A DNA stretch of 23,904 nt from positions 1 to 23,904 of the forward strand of contig QANT01002611.1 of the NCBI GenBank assembly GCA_003254885.1, in the 5' to 3' direction. Below are positions 1-13,648 of this stretch, piece after piece (positions within the stretch are counted from its first letter, which is position 1; each line of letters opens with the position of its first letter). The position numbers were made by a program, and so were the translations under genes. The DNA is from Purshia tridentata. Taxonomy: Eukaryota > Streptophyta > Magnoliopsida > Rosales > Rosaceae. The notes under the pieces were generated by a model. The model was not told the origin of the DNA and searched no databases. It saw nothing but the letters and a program-made list of their open reading frames with translations.

Positions 1-779
1 AACATATGGTAAAGTTTCATTTAAAATTTTCGTATTTTAATAGTAATTTCTGTTTAATTTCTGTCGAAACTTTTATCGAAAATTTTCACAAAACCAAAAT
101 TTAACTCCCTGGTGACTAGTGACTACTGACAAGTACGAGAGCGCAAAAAAAGAATTCTATTTATAATTTATAAAAGCAGTTTGTTTAATTTTTTTTTTAC
201 CAAATTGTTGATGATATTTCTTATAAAGGTAAAATCTGCATAAAATCCACCTCTAAAGGCAAGTTCGTAGAGGTAGATCTCATTTTTATAAGAAATATGA
301 TTAACATTTACTATAAAAGTGTCTCAATCAGCTAGGTAGCCTAGGTTGCTTGAGAGAAGCGGAAACGACATGGAAGAGAGAGAGAGGGCTGGGCCCTTCT
401 GTTCACTGTTAGGCCCCTTCTCTCCTCTCATCTTTTTCTCTTCTCTCCTGCAATATTAAAAATGTAAATTAATAACAATGAAGGAACAAACGAAAAGAAG
501 CCATCAACTAAGTGACTAAGTAATAATGACCAACGAATATAAAATGAAGTTGTCAACATGAATAGATATTGAAGAAAGTGGGATGACTAGGGCAACACTA
601 AAATTAAACAGGCCAGACATGGGAAATTGGGTAGAATTTAATTGTACTTGGATTAGTCAAGGATAATGAAATTGAAACAGTTAAAACCCAAATAAATTAT
701 TTTTTAAAATTGTATATGGGACCGCAGGCGAATTTTCATACCATACAAGTCTTCAGGACAGTTAATTAATCAAAGAAAT

Positions 780-938
780 TGGTGGATCAAAATCTCAATC
801 TCTAATATTATATAATAGTCAAATCAACGTTGGTATTTCTCTAATATGCAATGTACCAATGGTGGATCAAAATCTCAATCTCTAATATTATATAATAGTC
901 AAGTCAACGTTGGTATTTCTCTAATATGCAATGTACCA
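780..938. repeat. 80-bp tandem duplication, two copies
   Basis: The unit beginning GGTGGATCAAAATCTC at 781 repeats exactly 80 bp later at 861 and runs to about 938. The copies differ at one base (A at 823, G at 903). Such near identity in a non-coding AT-rich region points to a recent duplication. Confidence 0.95.
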
Positions 939-2103
939 TGACCATGTTGCCTTTAAAACATTGACCCACTTTTCTTTTAGCCCTCTCTCGATCTTACTTA
1001 TAAGTTATTACTTACAACATGCATCACTAAATTTTTCTCTCTATTTTTAACTTATTTTTTAACGCGTGTCATTTTACTCTTATGCTGTAGTGAATTAACA
1101 AATAATTTATTTTTTTCTACAAAAAAGTGGAGGAGAAAAGAAAAGTGGTTTTGTGAAAATGCGGATGTAATTTTGTATTTTTTTAATTTTTAAGTATTCT
1201 ATTTTACTATTTTGCCTTTATAATAATTGTTTTGTTTTAGTTTTTCAATTAACAAAAGGAAAGTTTTGGGTTTTTAAAGATTTAACCATAATTTTTTTTT
1301 AAATTATGCGTTAATCCAATTTTCAATTATCTTTCGAGTCACTTCTTACATTTTTATAAATTTATTTTTGGTTACATTGAAAGAAAATTACTTAGAATTC
1401 TGGACCTATCATAATATTAATTAACCTATATATTATCCCATCCACTTTCAGAACGTAAGTACTAATCCCAAGTGACACACTTTCACAACTTATATTACAA
1501 GCCAGCTAGAATAATATATATCTTTAATATGAGCCACCAAGCAAGTAGCAAGTGAACGAGCCCTTAATTAATTAAGGGTTAAGATCGAGAGAGAGATATG
1601 CAAGCTTAAGTTTGAAGTTTCTATTAATGTTGGACTTGTTATGAACTAGCTAGATAGATTTCCAAATTTGACAGCGGCAGGCAAAACCAGAATGTAAGTG
1701 AATGATATACGGAGACTGCTGCTTCAATAATAGATGCGCAGCGCAGATTTCATTGAACAATACAATACAACACATTCGTACGTGCATTTTTTCTGTCATA
1801 TATGTAGATCGATTTGACTACAGGCCAGATAACATATATATAATTGCCGCCATATTTAAAAATTGTTGAAGTTTCTCGTTGACCAAGCATGCAAATATTG
1901 GTTTTTCTACTTGTAATATTCATGCATGTTGATAAATAAATAGTACGTTTTATAGTCTTTGGTCCAGTTAATATTTTAATTTGTTCTTTGAGTTGCTGAA
2001 TATAATATTCAAATTTGCCACCCTGGTGGCCTGGTGGGGGAGTAAGCATATTCGATAGTGTTGCTTGATTTGATAGATTATAATCATGAGATGATCAAGT
2101 TGC

Positions 2104-2205
2104 TTATTGATCCATTATTTCGAATATATGAAACTGGGTCAACATGGTAGAAAATTATTGATCCATTATTTCGAATATATGAAACTGGGTCAACAAGGTA
2201 TAAAA
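2104..2205. repeat. 51-bp tandem duplication, two copies
   Basis: A unit starting TTATTGATCCATTATTTCG at 2104 repeats at 2155, a period of 51 bp. The copies differ at about two bases near their ends. Because 51 is a multiple of three, the repeat makes a spurious open frame (2107-2319) with a repeated peptide; I do not consider it coding. Confidence 0.95.
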
Positions 2206-2489
2206 TTAATTTACTGTATTTATAATTTCCAAAATTCAACCAATTTTTCAAATGGACTCTGTCTCTCTATATATTTCTATCTATATTTAATTATCTCTCT
2301 TTTCTTTTTTTTCGCTTAAAAGTCTGCTCAACAAGCCAATTGTTATGCATGGATTGTCACCGTTTGTCCGTAACGTCAATTCTTTTTTAAGAGCATATAA
2401 TTAAATTGAACAATTTTTTATTTATTTGAAGTTTATGTAAGCATTTGATCATCTAGCTTAAGTCACATACATATATATTTAACTGTCTT

Positions 2490-2690
2490 TCACGAAATAG
2501 TCAAAACATAACATATATATATATATATATCGTGTGTTTTCAATTAAGATTATTTGCGTATGATTTGTGTAAGCATGGCATCATATTAAATCACGAAATA
2601 GTCAAAACATAACATATATATATATATATATCGTGTGTTTTCAATTAAGATTATGTGCGTATGATTTGTGTAAGCATGGCATCATATTAA
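2490..2690. repeat. 101-bp tandem duplication, two copies
   Basis: The unit starting TCACGAAATAGTCAAAAC at 2490 repeats at 2591, a period of 101 bp, and includes an (AT)n tract and the stretch ATTTGTGTAAGCATGGCATC. One substitution is visible (TTATTTGCG versus TTATGTGCG). The microsatellite inside each unit could have promoted slippage or unequal exchange. Confidence 0.95.
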
Positions 2691-3592
2691 TATATAATTC
2701 ATAGGATGGTGTACAAATGCACGCTTAATTTTATTAATTGTTTGTTCAATACAACATATCATACCACTTACGATGAACTGTAAAGTATAACGTTATTTAC
2801 ACTTCTCTAGATTACAATTAATGATTCTGCTTAAATTTTCAAGTGTGTAGGAGTATAAATTTCGTAATGGAGAGTGCAAAAAGCTTTCTCCTCAATTTGT
2901 AGAACTTCTGACCGTCATATATAATTGCATGAATGAAACTATATATTGTATCGTGCATATCTTTCATTTATTATACTAATTGTATAATATTAGCTGATCG
3001 GCCACATATATTGTTGAGAATGATATCTCACATTTAAGGAAACAAAGAATTGCCGTATCAATTAATTTTATAATAACTACATGTTATAATATATGTACCA
3101 TGCAAAAACATTGAAGAGTCAGCTTATAACTAAAAAAAGCATTAAAGTGATTGATTATTAGCGAGCAAATGATAAGTAATAAATTTAATGCTTGTAAATG
3201 TAAGAATCGCTCAAAAAATAATAATAATAATAATTTTTTGGTAATTAGTAGTGTTGGGTGATTCTAACATCCACATTTGAAAGATCTGGACTTAATATTG
3301 ACAAATCTTATATGGAAATTAATTATTTTCGCGAATTTTATACAATCTAGAAGCTGATTCGAAACTGAACTCTATATAGAAATTTGAGATCCTATATAGC
3401 CAATTTTATGCATGAAATGTTTTTAATATATAATTGAGATAAAAGTTCTTTCTTACGGTGACGTTCATACAAATGTGTGGATGAAAAAATGTCTGTTGAG
3501 GACTTGAGAGTTAAAGCTAGTCCTGGGATTTAGACTTGAGGAGCGCGTCATCTTCTTATGATTTACTGAAAGTTATATTTCATTTCATAATT

Positions 3593-3640
3593 AAGCTTAT
3601 GACTGTTCCCTGGCCAAAAAAAAAAAGCTTATGACTGTTC
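3593..3640 (+). mobile_element. A-tailed micro-insertion with 16-bp target duplication
   Basis: The 16-mer AAGCTTATGACTGTTC occurs at 3593-3608 and again, perfectly, at 3625-3640. Between them lie only 16 bp: CCTGGCC followed by an A-run. A direct repeat of this length around an A-tailed insert is the mark of LINE-type target-primed reverse transcription. The insert would be an extremely 5'-truncated copy keeping only the 3' end and tail. Replication slippage with filler DNA is the alternative. Confidence 0.6.
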
Positions 3641-4230
3641 GACCAATCATTTATCTTTTCTTGTTTTTGATTGGACAGAAGAACCACATCCGCATTCACA
3701 TGCGTGTTTCTTTGACCCTTGAACAATTAATATAACAAAGCCAGTCAACATTCTTCACTTTTAATTTTCTATCTATCACCCTAAATTCAATGATAAATTC
3801 AAGAAAGCTTTTGCTAATTGTGTTTTTTTGTTAATTGTTGATTCTATATATTTTCACACAATAAATTACTGGATCCATACATGTAATGTAACTCCTCTTA
3901 AACTTCTTCTAATTTCTTTTGATAAAGGATTTTTTAATTTCAGGTTTTACCAAAAAATTTCTTAACCTTTTGCTTGGTGCCTTTCCCTTGGCCGCCATAG
4001 CCTTTTTGATCATAATTGTGCGCTACAGATAAAATGATAGTGATAACAAGTGGGGAGAGTCAAGGAAAAATGGGGGAGTACGTCGAGATTCTACTCTCTT
4101 TCCTCTCGATCACGATGGCAGGGAAGGGATGAACTGAATTTGTTTTTCAATTAGCATTATGAATTTTGTTGATTTAGAGGAAATGAAGTATACGAATCAA
4201 ACCTGTCTATAATATCGGCTAATCACCGTT

Positions 4231-4336
4231 TAGTCTAGTGATAATAATAATATACAGCCTCGCTTTTATGAGATAAAGTCTTAAGTTCAAAACTCATAAT
4301 TGTCGGTATTCTAATACATCATACGGAATTTTTTTT
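4231..4336 (+). mobile_element. Degenerate tRNA-type SINE-like head
   Basis: TAGTCTAGTGA at 4231-4241 fits the RNA polymerase III A box (TRGYNNARNNG) except for its last base. AAGTTCAAAACTC at 4283-4295 resembles a B box (GGTTCRANTCC), about 54 bp downstream as in tRNA-derived SINEs. A T-run at 4328-4335 could be a terminator or tail. No tRNA cloverleaf can be drawn, so this is not a tRNA gene. Family and limits are uncertain. Confidence 0.4.
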
Positions 4337-5735
4337 GCTTGCCAGCGGTGCAAATACAATTACTCTCTAGTTAGTTAGTGGATCAAAAACTAATAAAATA
4401 TTAATCTATTTAAATTATGAATTAGTTGACTTGATTAGGATTTATGAGAATTGACTGATTTAAATATAAGCAACTTGGGGTTATAAAGCTCGATCTATCT
4501 GTTAAATATAAGATCATTTTCATTTTTTATCCGACATAATGTGCTTTTTAGCATTAAGTCACTATTATATTTATCATATAATTGTGAAAAAGAAATTTTC
4601 ATTTTCATTTTATATATATCAACAAAACCAATTTGCGAAAGATGATCATCGTAATGGATTATTAAGAAGGATTAAGAAACACTTGTACATCTGGAAACAG
4701 TATGCACAAGTGTGTTTATGACATTATGTTTTTTTAAAGAGGTTACTCAACAGTTTTGAAGATTGAATTACTCAATATCATTTGATTTGATTGGGTTTCA
4801 CTTTCAACTCCCCATTTGATTTAAATTATGTTATTTCCTTTATCTTGTTGAAATTAATTAAAGAGGAAAGAGGTGCCTTGTTCCTCTGTTTCTTTGATTC
4901 CTCATATGCTTTGCCATTTTTGGACGACACAGCTGGTTCAATTTCCTTAACTTCTATACAAGTAGGGTACGTACTTTTTTAATCCAACTAGCTCTGCGAC
5001 TTAGTGGGAACACCATTGATATTTGATAGAAGAATGCATATATATAATTGACTTTCAAATAAGCTGTTGTTTGATCAATTTGGCAAACTTGTCGATCCAT
5101 ATTTAACTAGTATTTATACAACTGTATGCTTCATGAGGGTACCAACGATCTCAAAGTCTGACAATATAACAACGTTGTCAAACTGTATATCAAGACTTTA
5201 CAAATTGCCACACTGTTTAACAAGAAAATAAGCCGTACTACATTCTTATATCATTGTACAATACTATAAATAGAAAATTCATGTGAGCTACACAACAAGA
5301 TTACATAAATGATTGTGCTATGGTGCGGACTGGTATGTAAACTTTTAATGGGTTTAATTTGAGAGTATTCAATAAGAACTAGGGTATAATTTTGGTGAGA
5401 GCACCAAAGTAAGTCTTCTAGAAAAAAAGGTTATTGTCAAAGCTATATAGATTGGCTGCTTCAACCATGTAGCATCACTGGCTTACCTAATTGGCTTATT
5501 ATTTTATGAAATCATGGGAGATTTTTGTGTCTGCTGCTCGTCCTTGGTGTACTTTTACTACTCACTAAATGACAAACCTTGTAATATGCAACTCTCAAGC
5601 TTAATTTACTAATAATAAATTAATTGCTTAGTTTAATACTTTCAGTGATAAATCCTAGCTCCTTCCTGGAAATTGCTACTACTTTTGAATATAGATTCTT
5701 TTATTGTCTTGGTCCATTCAAAGTACACCTTTTGT

Positions 5736-5743
5736 TATAAATA
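5736..5743 (+). promoter_or_regulatory. TATA box of the MYB gene
   Basis: A canonical TATAAATA lies 117 bp upstream of the MYB start codon. Transcription would be expected to start near 5765-5775, giving a 5' leader of about 90 nt. That leader contains no upstream ATG. Confidence 0.75.
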
Positions 5744-5859
5744 GAGCCAACCAAGCCTCAAAAATATTGAGCTCAAACTCAAAGTAATATATATCATCTC
5801 TTTTAACACTTCAACAGAGAACATTGCAAAAGAGAGTGTGAGAGCATAATAGTTGAAAG

Positions 5860-7718
5860 ATGGTGAGAGCTCCTTGCTGTGAGAAGATGGGGTTGAAGAA
5901 GGGACCATGGACTACTGAAGAAGACCAGATTCTAATATCTTACATCCAAAAGTATGGCCATAGCAACTGGCGTGCCCTGCCAAAGCAAGCTGGTAATAAC
6001 AATTACAACTACTTCCAATATTCTGGGGTTTTTTTTTAGCTAGCTCCAAAGATTTCTAGGCCACAAAGATATGATCAATCACTTTAAGTACTAGCTCGCC
6101 AAAAATATTTGTAAAAAGTAAAGGATTAGTTTTCCCTGTTTTAATGCATTGCATGATGGCATGACATTGATTTTGTACTGTTCGATCTATAATACCCCGT
6201 GCAATTTTTGCATTTTTTTGAGTCGTTTATGATTCATATATATGTTGATTTTGAATTAAGTAGAAAACCAATTGAGACACTTTAAGTAATAGCGATGACT
6301 GGTGATTTGAGCGTTGGAGTACTCATATTTTTCATGACTTGTATTTCTTTAGGCTTGTTGAGATGTGGGAAGAGCTGCAGACTCAGGTGGATAAACTATT
6401 TGAGGCCGGATATTAAGAGAGGAAACTTCACAAGAGAAGAAGAGGAAGCTATCATTAACTTGCATCAAATGCTGGGTAACAGGTATGTATATGCATCCAC
6501 TTTAATTTATTGCATGAAACTTTTGCAAAGCTTAATTTACTTGCTGCCAAGAATCAACCATAATTAAGCATGACAATTATAATCAAATTCCTAAGCAAAT
6601 TAAACTACTACTTTCACTTCTCAATCTATTTACAGTTCGATCGGTAAAGTACAAGTTTAATCCAGTCCAATACATTCGGTTTAATACCGCCTACACCAAA
6701 TGGTCTTTTTTTTTGTTTTTAATTTTGGCTGGATATTATTGGATATAGTTACCTATATATATAAATTTATCAAGTGAAACATTGGTAGCAGGACTAGTAG
6801 GCATTGCTTTGAAGCAAAGGATTCTACTCCTCTTGGCCTTAAGTGGGAGCACTGGCTGCTATAATATAACCACAATAATTTAATTTCAAGGAAACAAGAT
6901 GTAAATTATGTAATACTCGATCGTTTCTCGAACACATAAACAAAGGCAACTGGTTGATTCTATAAAAATATAAGATTCTCTAAATTGGAAGCCACCACAA
7001 TAAAAATTGTGAATCACATGCAGCCATGAAGTTAACAAATAATATCTGCATTAGTGTTTTGTGTCAAATATTCAAATACAAGCATTAGTTTTTTGTCGTT
7101 ACATAACAATTGCCAAACTCATATAGTCATATGCAAATATTTTATTTCAGGTGGTCAGCAATCGCAGCAAGATTACCAGGACGAACTGATAATGAAATAA
7201 AAAATGTATGGCACACCCACTTGAAGAAAAGACTTGCTCAACACAACAATAGTAATACCAAAGCTCAGTCTGCAAGCACATCACCAACATGTAGTTCCAA
7301 TGTCACAAGCCAATCTGCACAACCTGCAAATATGAGTCAAGAATCTGAGAGTCCAAGGCATACATCAGAGTTTTCACCACAACCATCCTCTAGTGACGAT
7401 TCCTCTGTCACAAATGCTTCGCCTGCAATTGATCAGGACATGATCAAAGGCGAAAACACAGACGAAACGTTCCCAGATATTAATGACAGTTTCTGGTCAG
7501 AGGCACTTTCAGTTGATAATTCCATCATCCCCCCATTAGAGTTTTCAGAGGCCACAAACATTGATCAAACACAAGCCCAGTTTGTTCCAATCAGTTCAAA
7601 CATTTCAGAGGATTTGGGATATGGTTTTGGTCCAAACATTGATGACGGCATGGACTTTTGGTACAACCTTTTCATTAGAGCTGGCCATGGGGGCACACCA
7701 GAATTACCAGATTTTTGA
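5860..7718 (+). CDS. R2R3-MYB transcription factor, subgroup 2 (MYB13/14/15-like)
   Basis: Exons 5860-5992, 6353-6482 and 7151-7718 join to 276 codons. Exons 1 and 2 are 133 and 130 bp, the classic R2R3-MYB sizes, and both introns are GT-AG. The product starts [19 protein letters not shown]2 has Trp17, Trp37 and Trp57; R3 has Phe70, Trp89 and Trp108, followed by [20 protein letters not shown]. The R3 positions that form the bHLH-binding motif in other MYBs are changed (Ala77, Asn80, Met84, Ala91), so a bHLH-independent role is likely. The Ser/Thr/Gln-rich C-terminal half carries DINDSFWSE (from 197) and [12 protein letters not shown] (255-266), which match the conserved C-terminal motifs of subgroup 2. 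Members known in Arabidopsis and grapevine act in the nucleus in cold response, lignin and phenylpropanoid (including stilbene) control. Which of these applies here is inference. The ATG has a good context (A at -3, G at +4). Confidence 0.95.
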
Positions 7719-9616
7719 TTGCTTTTTCTTTCGTTTTTTCTTTTAATTTGGAGGTTAGAAAAAGTTTAAATATGTTATCTCTAATTTGACCGTTAACATC
7801 GCTAGGACACAAGAAATTTCCAATATAAGGGGCAAAAGTTGTACCCTTTCTCCAAAAGTTAGAGTGATATATGCAAAAGGGATATTGGTGGAGATATGAA
7901 AGTGTAGGACAGAGAGAAGATTAAAGTGAAAGACAAATAAATTGACTTGGGAACAGTTTTGTATAGATATTAGCTAGCTACCTAGATTTTAGTGATTTTG
8001 GAGATAATCCTCTTTAGCATTTTAATAATTGTTAGTTTTATTCTTCTTTAGGTTAGCATGGTCAAGTTTATATGACAATAATGATGATGATGATGAAAAT
8101 GATGTAATTGAACTTTGTTCTTTGCCCAAAGAAAATTTTTATATATATTGCATGAATTCATATTTAGATTTGATCTATGTGATTTATATGCATTATTGGT
8201 TTTGCAACAATGTGTTTGGTCATGCTCTACTCAGGAAATGGGACCAATAAAGCAAATGAAGACTTGAAATAACAGAGTTTAGCCACAAACACAGTATAAG
8301 GAGAGGGTTTGAACATTGAAGTCTACCAAAAGGTGGTATTGACCTCAAACATTGACCACTAATTTAATAATATCATCGGCACTATGAACAAGAAGTCAAA
8401 TACATACACAAATTTTGTGACCCAAAATTCAGAGTACCAATTTTAGTTTGAATGCAGGCATTATACCACTGAAAACAAATGGTGGCGTACAGTTTTTGGC
8501 TCGTAGTGGCAGTCCAAGTCCATTAACCAATTCTCTTGAGTACTCATACATATTGAACTGAATTCCTTTCACTTTTCAATGAAATCATATTTCTTTGATC
8601 TTGGAAAAACAGAGTAAGTTCCGAAGCCTTAGTATTATTGTCTTGATGTTGTTCGCCACTACATTTTCTAAAGGAAACCTCCCCTTTGCATTTCTGCACT
8701 TTCTTTCTACAACTATGCAAATATCAAAGCCATCTCTAATATGAGGTGAGAGCATATAGAGATTAATGTGGTATGTGAAAAAGCGTTGAAACATGCTCAT
8801 AACTCACAAAAAAAGGATTCGCCTCCAATCAAAACAGCTTCTCCTTTTTTTCTATACTATTATATTACGCTCTCTCACATTCTGTATTAATCTTGTATTC
8901 TTAAATCATAGAACAATCCGGTTTTTCCAAATGATACTTGCTAAAGTAGGAGTCATAAAGGAGCTAGAAACTTACAAATTTGCAGTCTTGCTAGGAAATT
9001 CAAAAGTCGATTCAAAATATTCATTATTGATCCTAGTAGACCTACTTTAAAAAGTCGTCGGCGAAATGTGTAGTCCTAAAGTATCCATTAGTCTGATTGC
9101 TGCTTCTCTATGAACCCACTAAGTAAATGAGAAAGACATTCAGTTCCACCAACAGTAACAGGAAGGTGTGAATATGAATAGTCTAGACATACGTGAGTCA
9201 TGAGTTATTGAAGGCAAACGTTTGGCAGCTCCATCAAAGAAGTTATCAAAAATCAAAGGGAAAACATTTTTGTTTTCTCTTAACGGGAATCAGAATTAAT
9301 ATGAATTGGAGTGAGTATTGTACAATATTTTTGTGCCTTATTCTTATTCGACAAATTTATTTTGTACACAACATTATTTACTTACTACATCAAATTAAGA
9401 TCATCTTTATTAAAAGACTATCATATCCATCTCAATATCAATAAACATAATTCCAACTAAATAAAAAGGTATGCATTCTCAATTTATTAAGTTCGATCAT
9501 GATGTGAGGGTGAAAATTGGCAAAAATTTGCCAAGAATTATAAATCCATAAACTTCCAAACCACTAACTCTTACATGGTAGTCTCTTTATTATAAAGTTA
9601 AAAAAATATTGCAAGT
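7719..9616. other. MYB 3' region and gene-free spacer
   Basis: The first few hundred bases are presumably the MYB 3' untranslated region; an AATAAA at 7936-7941 is one possible polyadenylation signal. The open frames at 8029-8250 (Asp-rich, made by a GAT repeat near 8080-8100), 8585-8800 (-), 8793-9050 and 9193-9444 match nothing I know and look incidental. I see no RNA gene or clear mobile element in this stretch. Confidence 0.55.
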
Positions 9617-9867
9617 ATATCTAAAGGTCCAAGCTATTCTAAGCACTCTCTATTGCTGAGTTGACCATCGTTAGGATATTCGACAATAATTTACCAAAAT
9701 ATTTGTGTTATTTCAGTGGCTAACTACTGAATCCTTTTGTATATTTGTACTATTCAACAATAGTCTACCGAAATAATACAAACATTTCGGTAGATTATTA
9801 TCGAATGTCTCAAGAGTGGTTAACTCAATAATAGAAAGTGGTCGGAATAGCCTACTCCATATATAAA
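9617..9867. mobile_element. 233-bp foldback MITE, Mutator-like
   Basis: The stretch 9626-9858 is a long imperfect inverted repeat. The left arm (from GGTCCAAGCTATTCTAAGC at 9626 to about 9720) pairs with the reverse complement of the right arm (GGAGTAGGCTATTCCGACC reading inwards from 9858) over about 95 bp. The element is flanked by ATATCTAAA at 9617-9625 and ATATATAAA at 9859-9867, a 9-bp direct repeat with one mismatch. A 9-bp target duplication with long terminal inverted repeats is typical of Mutator-like elements. No coding sequence lies inside, so it is non-autonomous. An internal perfect hairpin (TCTACCGAAAT, loop, ATTTCGGTAGA) sits at 9764-9794. Confidence 0.75.
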
Positions 9868-11229
9868 TTGTTTAATCAAGACAATTGGGCCTCCATTGAC
9901 ATATTCTATTTTGCTAATTTGCAAGCATGGAGAATACTGGGTCCATGACTGCGTATCCACTGATCATGTTTAAGTGCATTTGTCTAATGGGTTAGACTAC
10001 TTCCAAGCCTCAATAACTCGATTTCAAATTTTGAACATAAAAAAACATTTAATTAATATTGCAATAAGAAAATTGAATAGCTTAGTAAAGGGAAGCTCAG
10101 TCCAAACCAGCAAGAGAGAGAGAGAGAGAGAGGCTGCGATGATGAAGGCTATGTAGTCCAACTATGGTTCGTCAAATTGCAGTTTATGCAAGAGATGAGG
10201 TTGAAATTTTAGGGTTCTAAATTCTAAGTTTGGGGCTGATATTTTTTAACAAACAATGTAATTAAGTTTTTTCAATTTAGCGCTGCAATCTTTTTTTTTA
10301 TTATATATTTTATGTTTTGTATATTTTTTAAACAAGATTATATTAGTCTTTTTAAAAACTTATGTGACAAATATATTATTACATGTATTAAATAATCTAA
10401 TTGATATTAAAATTTCATGTTATAGCTCAAAATCAAACTGGGTGATAGTACCTGATCTATGATCCTAAAGATCATTTGTAGATATAAGTAAATAAATACA
10501 AGACTACAAGAGTTGTGCGAAAAAGATATCAAAACCCCACTATTGTTTAAGTTAAGAGTAGTCTCCGAATTTTTTTAGTTAAGAGTCGTCTGTTTTTGTT
10601 TTGGGCATTGGGCGTTAGCAAATACACCCTTTCTCTGAGCCTCATAATCACCCCATGTGATTGAATGTGACGGGTAATTGTGGAAAAAGGGTTGTATTTT
10701 GACCACCCCACCCTAAAATTTTTAGGGCACAGAACATACAAAAGCTATATAGATAATTATTGTTCCCTTTCAACATTCCCTACTGCATAACTCACAATAT
10801 AGATTGCCATCCAAGTATAACAACAGACTGGAGACACTATGGCCAGAAGTAGTGGATCATACACATTACCAACTCCTAAAGGCCAAAGAGCTCAGAGAGG
10901 TCATTTAAGTCATATGAATTATTGGGACTGCTTGGAGTCCTGGTAATCATCATCATAACCAGAAGCAGTAAAAAAATTAGAATCAAGGCAGAAATGGATC
11001 ATTTTACGTCCCATAGAGGTTCAAATAAGCAATTAACAAAGAAATAAAAGAAGCCAATTATCCGCATATAAGGGATTCAACAGCAGTAAAATCCACGGAA
11101 GCAGCCTCTCCATCATTACAGTTCTCTCTACCTTAACAATGGCATTATTCAAAACTTTAACCTACTTCCATTTGACACACATTGCAGAGAAGTCAACTTA
11201 CAACAACACTAAGGAATAGATGAGAACAT
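9868..11229. other. Spacer plus MDH 3' untranslated region
   Basis: No gene is supported. The part next to 11229 must include the 3' untranslated region of the malate dehydrogenase gene on the minus strand; I could not fix its end. Other content is an (AG)10 microsatellite, a T-rich stretch near 10245-10335 and a 17-bp perfect palindrome (CCCTAAAA/TTTTAGGG) at 10711-10727. The minus-strand frame at 10547-10741 resembles no known protein. Confidence 0.5.
10113..10132. repeat. (AG)10 microsatellite
   Basis: Ten uninterrupted AG units in a gene-free region. Length polymorphism between individuals is likely. Confidence 0.95.
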
Positions 11230-13379
<2,150 letters not shown>

Positions 13380-13556
13380 TGATTCTGATTGTGGAGCAAA
13401 GAGACAAACGAATCGATCTCAGATGGTAAATAGGACTACAAGAATGTGAGCGAGAGAGAGTTTACAGTGAGAGTGGGGAAGAAGGAAGAGTAAAGGAATT
13501 TATTGGTGCGAAAATGATAATGCCAAGAAATGCGATCCGTACAATGGGATAGGTCA

Positions 13557-13648
13557 AAACGACGACGTCTTTTTAGGTTATGATGGAGTGAGGAGTAAAC
13601 GACGGCGTCTTGGTGATTTGAAATGAAGTGGACGCTTAGACGGCGTGA
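13557..13648 (-). promoter_or_regulatory. Three ACG-rich repeats in the MDH promoter
   Basis: On the plus strand AAACGACGACGTCTT (from 13557) and AAACGACGGCGTCTT (from 13597) are 40 bp apart, and a shorter AGACGGCGTGA follows at 13638. Their ACGNCGT cores are spaced 40 and 38 bp. The first holds GACGTC, a bZIP-type palindrome. They lie 180-270 bp upstream of the MDH start codon, where proximal promoter elements are expected. Binding factors are not known from the sequence. Confidence 0.5.

Larger units (their letters stand above)
1..5735. other. Gene-free AT-rich spacer and distal MYB promoter
   Basis: I find no convincing gene here. The open frames are short (60-99 codons), low in complexity, and resemble no family I recognise. 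The region is AT-rich with T-runs and AT microsatellites, for example (AT)n near 2513-2530 and again near 2614-2631. The structured parts, listed separately, are three tandem duplications, one A-tailed micro-insertion and one SINE-like head. TTGAC cores that could bind WRKY factors occur near 3712 and, inverted, near 3745, too far from the MYB gene to assign. Short non-coding transcripts cannot be excluded. Confidence 0.6.

Noticed and set aside
2107..2319. Plus-strand frame with a repeated peptide
   Set aside because: The peptide repeat is a by-product of the 51-bp tandem duplication (a multiple of three), followed by T-rich low-complexity sequence.
780..2690. CRISPR-like or satellite array
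   Set aside because: Each unit occurs only twice and directly adjacent without spacers; this is plant nuclear DNA.
4231..4295. tRNA gene
   Set aside because: Only polymerase III box-like motifs are present; no acceptor stem or anticodon arm can be drawn.
4539..4982. Two short plus-strand frames as exons of an unknown gene
   Set aside because: No family resemblance, no coherent splice model and AT-rich composition.
8029..8250. Asp-rich small protein downstream of the MYB gene
   Set aside because: The Asp run comes from a GAT microsatellite in what is probably the MYB 3' region; no conserved features.
8585..8800. Minus-strand 71-codon frame as a gene fragment
   Set aside because: I looked for a retrotransposon or known-protein remnant and could not recognise one; no supporting neighbours.
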